Below, one piece after another: positions 11,569 to 25,330 of a stretch of DNA of 64,000 nucleotides. Location: positions 248,001-312,000 of the forward strand of contig NW_004624801.1 of NCBI RefSeq assembly GCF_000247695.1, in the 5' to 3' direction. The notes beneath the pieces were generated by a model. It was not told the origin of the DNA. It did no database searches and worked only from the letters and a program-made list of their open reading frames with translations. A program made the position numbers and the translations under genes. Every line of letters starts with the position of its first letter. Position 1 is the first letter of the stretch. The stretch is from Heterocephalus glaber (lineage: Eukaryota > Chordata > Mammalia > Rodentia > Bathyergidae).

Positions 11569-14500
11569 TGAATGTTCCTAGCCCTGGCTCTTTTTCCTGT
11601 TCTTCATCTATCATCCTGTCCAGATCAGTCCACAGCCTCTGTCCCCAGATGGCAGAACTTTCTGTTGCTTTCTGTCTGTAGGCTTTGGGACACAATATCA
11701 AAAAGATTAGTATTTTTAGAGAATTCTTCCAAACCTAGATTTCTTTTATTTCAAGAAGTCTATATTCATTTGCTTCTGTAGAGGTGGTGGGATTTCCCCC
11801 TCTTTTTATCTTGGCTCTGTTTCTGGTTTGATGTGAGAGTAGTATTCACAAGTTGCTATAAAACTAATGTGTATTATTAACACAAAACATTTTCAGGGGC
11901 ACAGGAAGTTTAGAAAATGACCTTTGGTACTGGTTGCCTTGGCCAATTCCTCTGGAATCAATTTAATCAAGGAAGGGATGTTTACAAGAACTGCAGTGGA
12001 CATACATGTGCATGTTTTATAGATTGTTTTGTTGGGTTATGGTTAAAAACATGATGAAGAAGAGGTCAAGTATGGTGTGGAAGTTCCTGCCTTTTCTTAT
12101 TTACATTGGATCCTTGTAAAATCCTTTCTAAAGAGTGTGTAAAATTCCTAGACAGAGAAGATTCTGAACTCTGCACATTGTTGGAAAACCAGATATGAAA
12201 CGTTGAAAAGCATTTGTTTGAAGTATTTTTTGTAAGTAGACTGGTACTACACAATTGAGAAAAACCTATAAAAATAGCCTACAAAGCATAACAATAAACT
12301 GAACAACAAGGAAAGAACATTTCCAGGGTAAATATTTGCTAGATAAATTTTCAGGAGCATTAACAGTGGTAAGTTGATATACTGTAGAATGCTGTGATTA
12401 AGATCTGGTGCAAATGGAAGAATTAAAAACAGGAGCGTATGATAGAAGATGGAAAATATTTTAGAAGGATAACATAATCTAGTCAATAAGATACTGCATC
12501 CCATGAGAAGAAAAGTTCCTGAACAAAAGCTCAATTACTATATTTATAGCTCTCTACTTTGAAGAGATAAATATTATCATTTTGGACTGTGAAAAATCCT
12601 ACAGTAAGAGTCTATGTCTAATTATGTAACTCCAAACAGTTCTTTGGAAATATGTACAAAGTTTAAGAAAAATCTTAAGTCTTCATTTTTGACTGTTAAC
12701 ATATTACGTAGTTATAATTTGAGATATATAGTTAGTTTTTTCCCCTAGGACTTGTTTTGAAAATGCAAATAAATTCCAATGCACTTGATACCCTGGGGGA
12801 AATATTTGAACATAAGTTGTCAACTTGAGCATGGCATGAAGTTTGAACACCCTGTGTTTGCCCACATGAGACTTCTGTCTATGAAGCAAAAAGTGGCACC
12901 CAGCTCCACGGAACAATGGAAGAATACACAAAACACACATGACAGAAAACGTACGCATCCACCAGCCCCTTAGTTCACTGTGTGTGGTATGAGTTTATCA
13001 CACCTGCTGTTACCATTTTCCATCAGATTTCAGACAATCTTGCTTCTATTACTGTTGAATAACTCACAAGCTGCAAATCTCCTTTTCAGTACCCACTTCC
13101 ACAAGTACGTTTGAGATTTTGTAAAACCAGACGGCTATATTTACTCACAGTCGTGGTAGTATTTATGTATTCCTTAACATTGAATATGTGTGAAACTTTT
13201 ATTTCTAATGATGTTTGTGAGCGTCACATCCCTAACTGTATTAGCCTTGGAAGTTGTTTGGTTTGTATTGTAAATCATGAAGAGCATGGTGATTTTTAGG
13301 AGCACAAATGTCATATCATAGCACAGCGAACAACATAATCCAATGTAGTCATTGTGCTGGCCCCATAGAGGACATGTTAGTGATGGGTGTATGGGCCACT
13401 AAAGTCTGTAGCCTGCCAGGACTCTGAGCCCTGCAGGTGCTATTTTCTATGAAACAGGCTCTCATCACACTCTCACTCCAGTTGCAAAAAAGCCTAAGCA
13501 CATTACTTCGTGTTTATTTTCAGATTTACGTTCCAGTGATTTTATTCCTGTTACTTCTTCAGCTTCATTTACCCAAGATGAACCTAAGGAGTTGGCAGCA
13601 CGCCATACTCAGTGAGGGGTTTTCCAAAGAGCAAAATGTAGCATTTTTCTTGCCTTTTCAAAGAGAGCCATACAGGAAGGAAAACAAGAAATTCAACTTT
13701 TAAACTGGGCTATTCATGGCCTTTGCTAAATCTTGGCAGAATTTCATGGTTTTTCATTACTATTCATCTTGCTGATTTCCTAATGAAATGAACTGGTCTT
13801 TTCATTGGGGCATAGGGAAGTGAAGTTGGGTTGCCCAAGTCATTAAGAGTTGTTATCTGATGAGTGAAAAATGGATTCCTTTTCAATACACATTTGGGGA
13901 GCCTTGGATATTCTTTCATTGCATTCCATTTTGTGAAATTTAGATCAAGGGGCATAAGAAAATTGTTAGAACAATGTCTGCCTTTTTGTTTTCTGGGCAG
14001 ACAAAAAATAATTGATAGGCTCAGGAATCTGAACAGCAGTACTAACAGCCCTTGACGTTACATTCAGGACGGCCCAAGCATTTCACCTGCTTAAGAACAT
14101 TCTGGTGCTTTAACCAAGAGGAATCTTAGTTCATTAGCTTCCTAGCTTTTTAGTTAGAACACACACACACACACATACGCACATAGTGTGACATTTTTCT
14201 CTTGTATCAACTCCTACTCCATGAAGTTACAAATTTATATAAGAAGGAGAAAATGAACACACTTAAAAACCATTCTGAATTCACTTTTAGAATATAATGG
14301 TGTCTAACACAGAACTTTAGAAATATTGAGTGGGTAAATAATATAATTATATATTTGATTTAATTTTACTTAAATTTACAGTAAAAGACTGTTTTAAATA
14401 TTATTGAAATATGCTATATTGTCTATAACATAGGTTAGACTCTGAATATCCAATTCAATTTTAAAATCTTGGAAAAGGAAAACAGCAATAAGTTTGAATT

Positions 14501-14784
14501 GAAAGGAGACAGCATTTAATCCATTTGATATGATGTTCTAGCATTTTCTTTGAATATGAATAATCGTTAATTCTAGCATTTTGTTTGCAGCATCCTAAAT
14601 ATTCTGATATTTGGTAACATGTAGGTAATATTAAAATATTTCAGTTAACTTGCCAGTCTGATGTTGTAGAATTATAAGAACGCATTATTAGAGATTTTAA
14701 CGTGAATTAAATGTATTTACACCTAATCTCTGATTTTTCTACCAATCTCTAGTATGTAGAATTCTAAAATACTAGTGATGTGAG

Positions 14785-14840
14785 TATGTGTGAGAGAGCG
14801 TGTGTGTGAGAGAGAGAAAGAGAGAGAGGGAGAGAGAGAA
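14785..14840. repeat. (GT)n/(GA)n compound microsatellite
   Basis: A gtgtgtgtgag run passes into agagagaaagagagagaggg. Confidence 0.85.
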
Positions 14841-17800
14841 TGTATTATGCATTTTGAAACTTGTATCAAGATATAACTGTTTTTGAAATGCATAGATCAC
14901 AGTAGAAAACCATGAATGCAAAATAAACATCCCAGAATATTTGTATACAATAGTTTGTTTCCACAATTCTGTTAAATTTGGGTTCATTTTGTTCTGCCCT
15001 ATAGACAATTGAAGCAAGGGGTTGATGCGTCACTTCCCTAAATTGGGTTGTGGTCAACAAGATATTGAAGTAGCTGAAAAATGTAAATATAGCCAATACA
15101 TTTGTTAAGAGCCAAAAAAAAAATTAATATATATTGTTTCTCAAAAAATCACTTGGCAGATCCAAGGTGAAATGCAGGATTTCTGAGCTTGTACAGTGGC
15201 ACCCGAACTCCTTTCATTTCAGTTGACTAGATCTATATTGTACACAGGGCAGTACTATCAACCTATAAAGGGGACAGTGGGCGTAAGAGTTATACGAAGA
15301 CGGAACCAAGTCTTCCATTTTGAAGCAGAATTTGCTGAGAACATTTTTATGTGAACAGTAAAAAATGACTTCTACTATTATAAGAGTATATAGATGTGGC
15401 TATAAAGTTTTGGTGTCATGCAGTATGTCTACATGAATCTAACCTGTGATTTATGCTAAGTATTACAATGGTAGATTGACTTTTAGAGAATGCAGAAGAG
15501 AAACTAACACAACTTCTATCCTTTTTTATGTATCTTTTCATTATAATATGGACAAAAGAAATAAAATTGTTCATTTAGAAGAGTGCATTCAAGTCTTTTA
15601 TTTTGTGTAGTAGAAGACAATGATCCAAAGAAATAAAATGTCTTGGCAAGGGTGACAGCTCAAATTAGTTATCAGTCCAGAAGTACAATCTGATTTTCTT
15701 TTCTCATGATGTTCTCCCTGTACTTGGCTACCTCTTCTTAGTGATGTTAATAAAGAATTTCCTTCAAAGGAAGAAATGAATAATCTTCAAAATAATTCTC
15801 CAAACATCCAGAATTATCTTTAACTTTTTCTCTCACATTGCTTAATTTCATCAGCTTTGAAAAAATAAAGGGACATTTTATTGCATTTGCTTCTGCCTAA
15901 TCCTCCTTTACTCTCTAGCAAAAAAATTCATCATTAACTTGATTCTTCTTACTTGCTCTCTTTGGCCTATGTATGAGCCAGATTCATTTTTGAGGAAAAG
16001 TCTTTTCGGCTGTTAAAATATAGCAATGCTGTTGTAGACATCATCTCAGATAAATTGTTCATGTGAAATAAGATCAACTTATGTGACTGTCTTTCATTCG
16101 TATTTTGTACAAGCCCTCAGCTCTAGGAAACTATAATTTCATCACTTTTAAAAATTATTTGTTGAAATATTTTACATTGTCTTATGAAAAGGTGGCACTG
16201 GGTGGTCCTTCCACAAGCAGATTCAATTCTTTTTTTTTTTTCTCCTTTGGATCTTATACACATTTTGGAGGGCTGAAAGCACAGTGGAATACACAGAGCA
16301 CTTCAGTAGTTAAATAGAATAGAAAGAAGGAGGAAAAGATGGGAAGTAGGGAGAGAGGGAATAGAGGAAGGCCATCAGGCAGGGAAACAATTTTTGAACA
16401 GACTTATTGCAGGAATCAAAGATGTAGTTCTTGTTACCATGTGAGACATTTGGATTTGTGGTCAGATGGACTAACTGTGTGAACTTTATCTTCTCAAAGG
16501 GAAAAAAAATGCCTGTTTGCACAAACACAGGCATCACATTTCAGCTGGAGTCCCTTTGGAAATTCAAAAGTTCTCAAGTTCTTTCTCCTCCAAATACAAA
16601 CAGAGGCTCAGTCAGGTTTCTCATCTGCCCAGAAGAAGTTAAAGAACATGTGACTATGGTAGACAAAACAAGAATATATACAAAATAACTGGAAATGTCT
16701 AGATCTTGAAAAGTACCTGATGTGGAAAAAAATTAAAAGAGACAGGAATGGAAAATTCCTTTGCTGGCTTCCTGTTCTCCTTCCTGCAAAAGTGGGATTA
16801 GTTACGAGCTGTCAAAAGAAATATCACTTTTAATTCTTATTTTGGGGGGAAGGAAAGCATTACAAAAAATGCCTTGGATGGGAGTGAGGCAACGGACGGC
16901 TTTCCTTTTTACAATCATTCCTAAAGTTTGAACTAGCACAAGATGGTTATTAGTTGGGAAGGAAAGGATTATGTGTCTGCATGAAAAGGGACTAATAGAG
17001 AAAATGATGCAGGTAAATAAATTCCCTCAGATATTGCATAATGAAACAAGCATTGTGGTAATGAAGTCAGTTAGGGGTTTGGAACATGAAATATCCAAGA
17101 AATGATCTGAGATCTTCTAGATAGACAAAGACAGAATTAACAAAAGCAAACTAGTGTTTACAATGAGAGTGTCTTTTGAAATCAAGCCAATCGTCTTTGG
17201 TACAGTTCTCATTCCTGCGGAAGGCACACTTCCTTAAGGAGCCTGATCATTTTTCAAATCACAAGTACTTCGTGCAGAATTTGCCTAATGTTCTTTCTTT
17301 GTTTTGGCTAATATCAAAAAAATTAAGAAAGAAAATCCTATCAGTAAGCACAGTATGATTGGAGACTGCTGGCAAGCCAAGATGTATGTTCCAAAAGATC
17401 AGCTTGGCCCTCATCTCCTCAGTGTTAGGAAGGCCATGATTACAAATGCATTCTTTTGTCTTACGACAAGAGATCCTTAAAGGTTAAAAAACAAGATTCA
17501 AATAAAATATTTTATGTGAAAGCACTGGGGAAAAGATTGGAAATAATTGTGCCAAAGCAAATGAAGGATTAGGTTTAATTTTTATTAGCTTTTTTGTACT
17601 CTTATTTATAGTATCTATAATAAATACTTATATAATTTTAGAATCCAGGAATAATTTTTGAAGATATCTTTCCATTCCATCCCTCTTCCCTGACCCGAAT
17701 AATCTATCTTTTAACCTGTTAGTATTATTCAGTATATCAGACTATTTCAAATGATACAGCCAATTTTACCTCCTTTGATGGGATCATTGTTGAACTATCA

Positions 17801-18496
17801 GGCATAATCTTATTAAAATGCTGACCTGGATTGCACTTGGAAGAAGAAATTTCAAGTTGGCTCACTTTTCATTTTCTCTTCGGTTCTTGGTATCTATTTT
17901 TTAAGGGTTTGGAATATAGCAAAACACACACAGTCCTTCCAGTGGAAATGAGACACCCTGAAAGAAAATGTCAAGGTTTGCTGCGATGATGATGGAGAAA
18001 GGTCAAGTCAGGCATGGCTATTAAGTGGCATGTTGGGTGGAGTAACGGTGCAGCAAGAGCGCCTTGTGCTTCTGGAGGGGTGGGAGAGGCAGCCATCGAA
18101 TGTAATGGAAGCTTATTGGAGACTGAAATAAGAAGAATCCAGGAGAATAAATAAACAAATAAACACAGGAATTAATAAAAGTTTCATGGCTTTGATATGA
18201 AAGGCTTGCCTAATTCAGAAGAGCATTTGATTCTTATTAGCTATGGAGTCCTACCTTTCTCCTTTACATCTTGTTGTATTCAAAGATGGGTAACATTCAG
18301 ACAGTTCCTTCCTACCAGTATTTAAAATTTGATGAAGGGAATAAGAAGTGCAACCAAGAACTATAACATGTAGATTTAAAGAAAGAGTACCTTAAAATAT
18401 TTTATTCTTTTAAATTAACTTTTAAATAAATTATTGATTGATGGTTATAGAAGATAAGGGAAAAGTTACCAAAAGAAATTTTGAACGGAATGTAGG

Positions 18497-18883
18497 TACA
18501 TTATTCAGTTTTCCATCATTGTGATAAATACCTAAAATAAGTCAACTTTAAGGGAGGAAAATATTTGCTTTGGTTCAGAGTTTCAAAAGTTTCAGTCCAT
18601 AGTTGGTTGGCTCTGTTGATTTTGGGCCTGTGGTGAGGCTGCATATCATGGTGGGAGCTTATAGTGGAGCAAAGCTGCTCAGCTAATGATGGCCAGGAAG
18701 CTGAGAGAGAGAGAGAGAGCGAGAGGACCATGGTCCCAATATCCCCTTCAAGGAGTGACCTATTTCTTTCAACAAGACCCCACCTCCTAAAGGTTCCACC
18801 ATCTTCCAATAGTGTCACAGATTGGCGACCATGTCTGTAACATATGGTCCTTTGCGGGACATTTCAGATCCCAACTACAATAA
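18497..18883 (-). mobile_element. MaLR LTR, antisense
   Basis: The plus strand shows the reverse of a MaLR LTR: ccatcattgtgataaatacc, gtttcagtccatagttggtt, a (GA)n run at about 18704-18725, caagaccccacctcctaaag, and a terminal cagatcccaactacaataa. It is similar in plan to the LTRs at 33689 and 41177. The 100-codon minus-strand frame lies inside it and is noncoding. End points are approximate and I saw no clear target duplication. Confidence 0.75.
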
Positions 18884-19054
18884 TAGGCTTGTAAATTATA
18901 GAAACGCACTTGGAGTTAACCAAGTGAAGAAATAATGAATCAGACAAGAGTAACATTGCCTTTGGAGAATAGTGAATTTTATAGTTTAGCTGGCATGGAG
19001 ATTGGTAAAAAGTTTTGGTTAAGGGATGGATACTAAATATTCAAGCCTTAAGGG

Positions 19055-19315
19055 CCATGGCCTCTGTTGAGACCTCGAGATCCCCTGATTTTTGTCATCG
19101 TAGTGTGAAAGCTTTCATTAACGATGTGAAAATAAATAGCCTGGCTGTGTTCCCATAGACTTTATTTATTGACACTAACATTTGAATTTCATATAATTTC
19201 CACATGTCAAAAATATTCTTCTTTTAATTTTATTCTCTTCACTACTTAAAAATGTGAAAACCATTCTTGGCTCAGTTCTCTCAAAAACTGGAAACAAGTT
19301 GTATTCTGCTAACGC
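19055..19315 (+). mobile_element. hAT-Charlie-like DNA transposon relic
   Basis: Recognised by the phrase order cgtagtgtgaaagctttcat, cctggctgtgttcccataga, ctttatttattgacac, gaatttcatataatttccac, atgtgaaaaccattcttggc. This resembles the internal part of the hAT group whose ends read CAGGGGTCGGCAAACT. Both termini are lost or too diverged to place. Confidence 0.55.
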
Positions 19316-19319
19316 TAGA

Positions 19320-20290
19320 ACCAGAAGAGTAATAGGTCAATTCTGTATGGTGGACAGCTCTTTTGTATAGCGTGATATTTCCCAAACCATTACTGAAATT
19401 GTTGGACAGCAATAAAGAACAGATTATTTAAAAACAGAATCATTTATTTTAATAATTATTTATTATTAGGGGACAGGCATTTAAGTAATGAATTCTTTCA
19501 TCATCTTATAATTTCACAATTCTGCACACAAACACGCCCCTTCAGTTGGCCTTAGTTTCTCTTTCTGTGTCAGGGAAAAATGCAGGTCACAAAAGCTGAG
19601 CTTCAATAATGTCAATTTTCACTGAAGGTAAATTGAGGGTATATGGAACACGGAATAGAAAAGCCAATCCAGAAAGCCAGTTTTCATTTCCATTTGGCTT
19701 TGGAAAGTGTTTTTTCTACTTACCTGTTGCACACGGGTGTGCCTGATATTCCCAGAATTCACTTCCCACAAAGGAATGAAGCCATGCTGTGAAGGTCTGA
19801 CTCAGCTGGAGTCGGGAAGCTCTCCAGGATCCCCATCTTGCCTTCCATTCTGCTCTTTTCCGTGTTGTGTGTGGATGTTTCCTGCCTCAGAGCAACGCAA
19901 GTGCTCACACAAACAAAGCAAACTACCCTGAATTGTCCCTCCAGCATGCCGGGAAACAGGTACGTCTTTGGGCTCCTTAAAAGTCCTTGGGGATGGACCA
20001 CTACTAAAGGGATCCCAGCTTTCTGACAAGCGGCATAATTATAATAGTCACTTAACAAACAAGCCTGACTTATTATGGGCACTTCACAATGAGAGATGTT
20101 TATTAGTATGACAATGTAGATATGTATCACATCTTTGAATTTCTTTGCAGTGAAAGCAAAGGTCTACTGCTTCCTTGACATTTACGGGTGACTGAAAAGT
20201 TAAATCTTTTGAAAGGTTTAGATTGTTCTGTCCAACAGTTTGCAAAACCTGTAATCCCATCAGAATGTCAAAACCTTAACAATAGTAACA
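19320..20290. other. Unassigned sequence with overlapping open frames
   Basis: At 19707-20130 frames of 123 codons (minus), 75 codons (minus) and 74 codons (plus) overlap. None has a recognisable domain, and I do not call a gene. Confidence 0.4.
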
Positions 20291-20294
20291 GCCT

Positions 20295-20525
20295 GGAACA
20301 CTGATTATCTACCTGATGTAGGTACTATTGTTGCTATTATTATCATCATCTGATTATTATCAACTGATGCTGTTGTTGCTATTATTTTTGTCATCATATC
20401 ATCCCCACTTTACTGATGAGGAAACCAGGATACATAAAGGTTAAGCCAGTTCCAATGTCACTTAGCTAGTAAAGGACAACACCAACATTGAAATCTATTC
20501 CTACTTTCTTAAAGATCCATGCTAT
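20295..20525 (-). mobile_element. MIR SINE relic, antisense
   Basis: It contains the reversed MIR core: actttactgatgaggaaacc, aaaggttaagccag, cacttagctagtaaaggac. A region rich in tattattatcatc precedes it. Confidence 0.75.
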
Positions 20526-20529
20526 AAAA

Positions 20530-23500
20530 ATGGAAACCAAAAGCAAACCACCTCCAAAACAACAAAAAGTGTCAGATCTAGAAAATGCCCCTTAAATTCA
20601 GAGGGCTAAATAAAACAATGTTCCTCTAGATCCCCTGCCTGCAAATACTCTTTGGGGTAAAGGAAAATAGTAATTCCTGTTCAGCAAAATACTCCCATAG
20701 AGCTTTCCTGGATACAGTTCCCTGTGGGTTCTGCAGAGCTCAGGATTGTTGTTGATTTAGTTCCTCCTGGCTGCCTTCATGTTTTCTGGATTTTGCTTTT
20801 GACTCTCATATTATAAATCAACCTCTTTCTTTATCACTCAGCATTCTGCCTTCAGGTAAGCTAGGCTGACCACGTGACCAACTCAACATTTGTTTTTTAA
20901 TCCACTAGGGCCCACAGCCATCAGAGTGTTGGACTGTACCTTCAGGACATGGACCACAGCCTGCATCTTATTTACCTTGCATCTCAGTCTCAAGCGCCCA
21001 TCCTGATGTTGGAGGAAGGAGAGCTTTCCAGCACCAGGCTGTTTTCTGCTTTACCACAGCTAAACAACTGTCCTGCCCAGGTTAAATACTCATCAAAGCC
21101 ATGTTAAAGAGAGGAAGGAATGCATGGGAGCTGAGCAGTTTCTCAGTTTTCATTGGCACGCAAGCCCAACCCTCACCTGCTAACACGTAGACAAAGAGTT
21201 CTGGTGAAAGGGTGTCTCTGCTTTGTTAGATAAAGTCTGCGAATGGGCATGAATGTTTCCATAGTTTGGTTCCCAACAATCCTGTTTGTAAATATCTGAG
21301 TCACTTACTGGCATTGGTGAGCATACTTCTGGCCCAGGAAATCTTCCGCTTTTCTACCCTAAGGGCAAACTTAGTCTGCATGCACTTGAGTGACCTTCAC
21401 AGTATACCTCCTTCTAAAGTGCAGAGCCAGTGAGGTCATTGCTGTCTCAGCTGACTGGCGAAGTCCTGCTTAAGAGATGCCAGGGTGACCTATGTAGATT
21501 CTCAGGGTGGAACTGTAGGAACAAACCAGTGTCAATGGTTAACCCAGATTCTTGTTGTTCAGGGGTTTTCTTTCCTTTATTATTAACTAAAGAACATTCT
21601 TGCCATTGCCCAGCTGAGAGCACCCAGCTCATAGATTCTCTATGGGGAAAGTGAGTAAAGGTAAGTATTGCTCTGTTTTTGCTATTCACAGTCATTCCTG
21701 CTCTGGTTTGCTCTTGCTAGGCTCTGTGGAGGAACAGAGAAACCTCTATGTCCAGCAATTCAGCATCAATGTTGAATTAAATGTAATTAAAATAATTTAA
21801 TTTTCTATCCAAGTGCTTTATGTAGGAATAAAAGAGGGTGTCATATTCCTTAATTTATTTTGAAGCTTTGGGCAAAAAGTCTCACGATGCTTACAGGGTC
21901 TACTAAGCAGATTTTATGTACCGTTAAATCCATAGATATCTCAACCTGACTTTGTCATATTCATAGCATATGGAGTATACAATGACCACTTTCAAAACCA
22001 GAATATTGGATCATATATGTGTATATGTATGCATGTGTGTATTTGTGTGTACGAGTGTATTTACATTTACGAACATAACTGCAAGCATTGAAATGTATTT
22101 ATATACCCATAAAGAAAAATAAGTTAACTCTTTCTTACAGTCATCTGCAGTAATATAAGAGAAAATAAAACATCCATTTCTCGAGACTTTTTTAAATATG
22201 TATTGAAGTAAGGAGTTTTCTCCTGCTGTTTTTCCCTTAGCTTCTCTAAAGACTTTCTGTTTAAAGAAGAACTTTTGTCCTGCGGAATTTATTCAGAAAT
22301 GTAATGGACTTGTAAATCTTAGCTCTCTGAAGACAATGAATTCTCTCGTATGCAATCAAATTGTTTCTGTTGATTGTGGCTTTAAGTGGTAAATAAGAGA
22401 GATGAATTTTGATCTTGTACATTGTAGTCTTATCCAGTTGTGTGGACTGAAAGGTCTTAAGGAAAACAGAGCTATAGCATTTCTGCTCAATTTTACCCTT
22501 ACAACTTCCTAAAAAGAAAAGAATATATTAACAGTGTTAAGGTGCTGTGGCAAAAGTAGACCAACCTCTCTCTATGCTAGATTTTAACCAATAAAATAGC
22601 ACAAAGTATCTCTCATGGTTCCTTATAGAAAGTATTTAAGGAGTTTCTGAAATTAAGCTAAAAAGAAGTTTAAAAATGGACAGAGTCCAGAGTTCAATTC
22701 AAATCAGTAGAGAGCAGTGGGATGTGGGGAGAGAGGAGAGAGACCTTGAGTAACTGATGAATGCAATCTTGTTTAATTTTAGAATATGAAAATTGTGGTA
22801 CATCTGAAGCATTAGTCTCATACAAAACAAGACCACAACAACATTTGAAACTGAAACACTGAGGTGGGAGTGGCTTTCAACCTGCTATGTTCATTTTTCT
22901 AAATAAATATTTTGACTTGGAAGAGAAGAATTTTCAAGGATATTAAAAAATATGTTTCTTCCATTCTATGTAGGTGAGTAGTGAGTATAAGTTAAGACTT
23001 GGATGTAAATTAGTTGAAAATTAGGAATTGGCAGAAGTATACTGTAGGGAAAAGTGATAGATATATAAAAGACCTTTAAAGTAAATATTGGGCACCCAAA
23101 CAATCTATGTTTTTTACTTCTTAAATTGTAGAGCTTATTACTTGAACAGTGTTCAGATTTGTCCCGTATGAAGTTTATACTAGTGTGTTCCATGGTACTT
23201 CCTAGTTCTAGGGAAATATGGCTTCAAATCTAATTTTAGGAAATTTTGTTATTTCAGGCATCACATGGACTGTAAGCATTTCTAAAGAGCTTAAGCATTC
23301 AAGTGCTAGCTGTGTTCTGGATGCTTAAGTTCTATATTTGTTGAATCTTCTTTGTAAAGAAGTTTTTATAAATGAAGCTTAAGTTCTCTTTCTGGCTGTG
23401 TAATTGAGAAAAGGTCATATAACTTCTCTAAAATTCAAGCTCAGTTTTGGCTGAATTTCAGAATGCACATGTTTGCTTCCCACTGCCACCAACACCAGAA

Positions 23501-24240
23501 CTCTAATACACAGATCCTGAGCAGAAATATATTGACACAAAGTGCAAAGAGGAAGGGCTCCACAAAGACCTCTTGTTGCTCTCCTTATGCAGGGAATGCA
23601 GTTGGACCCCCAATCCTCTGTCCCTTGGATGTATCGTCAAAGCTTTCTCCAGATATTTGTTTCAACATTGTAGGAAACTTGATCAGTCAACATAGTCAAA
23701 GGCGAAGCCTCAAGAATCCACCCTGATTCATTTCATTAAGGTGCCATACAACTGCCACCAGTCTTTTTGTTTCGAAGCGTATACATAAACAATTATATCA
23801 CATAATAGAAGTGATTTTTTCAGAATTGAGATTTTATGCTTGTCCATTAGTACTGCTTCTAAAATAATGAGAAACGAATAGGTTATTGTTGTTACTATTA
23901 CTATTATGAAGAGCAATACCTACTTTTTGCTTATGTAAACAGAAACTCTGGCATTTTGATTTTTTTTATTATAGAACTTCCAAGTTCTTTATCACTATAA
24001 GATCCTGAAATCAAGAGAGTGGATTATCTGGACCATTCCCTGATTTGGTTGGTACTGCACTTAACAACACATATTTTTCACTAATTTATTCATGGATTGC
24101 TTCTCTCAGAAAATATTTATTAAATGACAAAAAGTATTTAAAGCCAGAGAGCTTGGTGGTATGTTGTCTATTACAATGAAACTATTTTCTGGAGGAATTT
24201 TTAGCTAGTGAAGGAGGAATATGAGATTATTTGTCCTAGA
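20530..24240. other. Unassigned sequence (3.7 kb)
   Basis: No gene or clear transposon seen. There is a tgta/tgtg-rich patch at about 22015-22060. The 87-codon frame at 23463-23726 and the overlapping frames near 21430-21695 show no recognisable domain. Confidence 0.4.
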
Positions 24241-24244
24241 CTAA

Positions 24245-25330
24245 TATACTATTTCATGTATTGAGCAAATACTTATAAATTGTCTACTTTGTGCCAGGCA
24301 TTGAACAGATATCAAGGATATGCTAAAGAAAAGAAAAACATGAAAGAAGTCCTTCTTTTATGAGTCTTCTATTTTAGTAGAAGTTTACTGTTAGAAAATA
24401 AAGTGCATGTCAAATGTTAACAAATAATAGAAACAAAAACAGAATAGGGGGAAGGACTGTGTGGAAAGAGACAGGAGAGTGATAAAGTTGGATTGGTTAT
24501 CCATTGCTGTGTGATGAATGATTTTAAAACAGCGACTTGGAAGAGAAAACATTTTTTGTCACATTTTTGTGGGTCAGGATCCAGGTTTATCTGGGTCATT
24601 TGGGTCAAAGTCTCTTCCATGCTGCCATTGAAGTGTTCCCAGGGCCTGTGGGTGTCTCTAGCTTCACCTGGGTTCTGGATGGGGGATCACCTTCTGGCCT
24701 CTTACTTGTTATTAGGCAGGATATGGCTCCTTCTTGGGCAATTGGATGGGTGTCTCTGCTCTCCACTGGTTGTTATCTAGAGCTCTTTCCCCACCTCCTT
24801 GCCAAATAAGCCACTCCTCAAACAACTACAACATAGAGGCTGGGTTCTATGATAGCAAGTGAGAGGTGGGACAGAGCCAAAGTCCTTTACTACTCTAATC
24901 TTAATGTGAGATCTCTCATTTTGACAATGAGGCGATATTGACAATATTCTTTTAATTAAAAGGGAGTCAGTGGAGATCACACTCAATGGGAAAGGAATAC
25001 ACAAGACTGTGAATAGCAGGAGACAGGGATTACTGGGCACCATCTTCAAAGCTGCCTACCACAAGTTGGCATTGTAAGTCATATTGTCAAAGAAAGCTTC
25101 ACTAAGAAGGGTGACATATGAGTGAAGACCTGGAGGTGATGAGCAGGTTGGCAAGGTGGACCCACAGAGAAGAACAGCTCTAGTTGATGAAACAGCTTTG
25201 ACATGGGCGTGTTCAAGAAGAAGCAAGGAGTCCAGTGTGGCTGGTGCAAAACTGAAGAGTCAGAGTCCCAGTGGGTGAATTCATATGGATGCGCCATGCT
25301 ATCTTACAAGATGGAGAAGATTATGCCAGG
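24245..25330 (-). mobile_element. L2 LINE 3' relic, antisense, interrupted
   Basis: The left part (24245 to about 24485) carries the reversed L2 3' end (gtctactttgtgccaggcat, gtccttcttttatgagtctt). The right part (about 25080-25330) continues with aagggtgacatatgagtgaa, gacctggaggtgatgag and ggagtccagtgtggctgg. An MLT1-like LTR separates them. It is noncoding. Confidence 0.65.
24492..25073 (-). mobile_element. Solo MLT1-like MaLR LTR inserted in L2
   Basis: The plus strand starts with the reversed 3' end (ggttatccattgctgtgtga) and finishes gctgcctaccaca, the reverse of the usual MLT1 start. The hexamer agttgg occurs immediately on both sides (24486-24491 and 25074-25079), a plausible target duplication. 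The frames of 95, 90 and 90 codons in it have no meaning. Confidence 0.65.

Larger units (their letters stand above)
11165..18490. other. Repeat-poor unassigned block (7.3 kb)
   Basis: Apart from the (GT)n at 11517, a short (AC)n at 14160-14176 and a GT/GA tract near 14785, I recognise no transposable element and no gene across 7.3 kb. Frames reach 95 codons (12247-12534, minus strand, hydrophobic) without domain, signal or start context. A short direct repeat of ttctagcatttt occurs at about 14536 and 14571. Confidence 0.45.

Noticed and set aside
19759..20130. 123-codon minus-strand frame
   Set aside because: No domain, low-complexity start, overlapping frames on both strands, no splice or promoter support.
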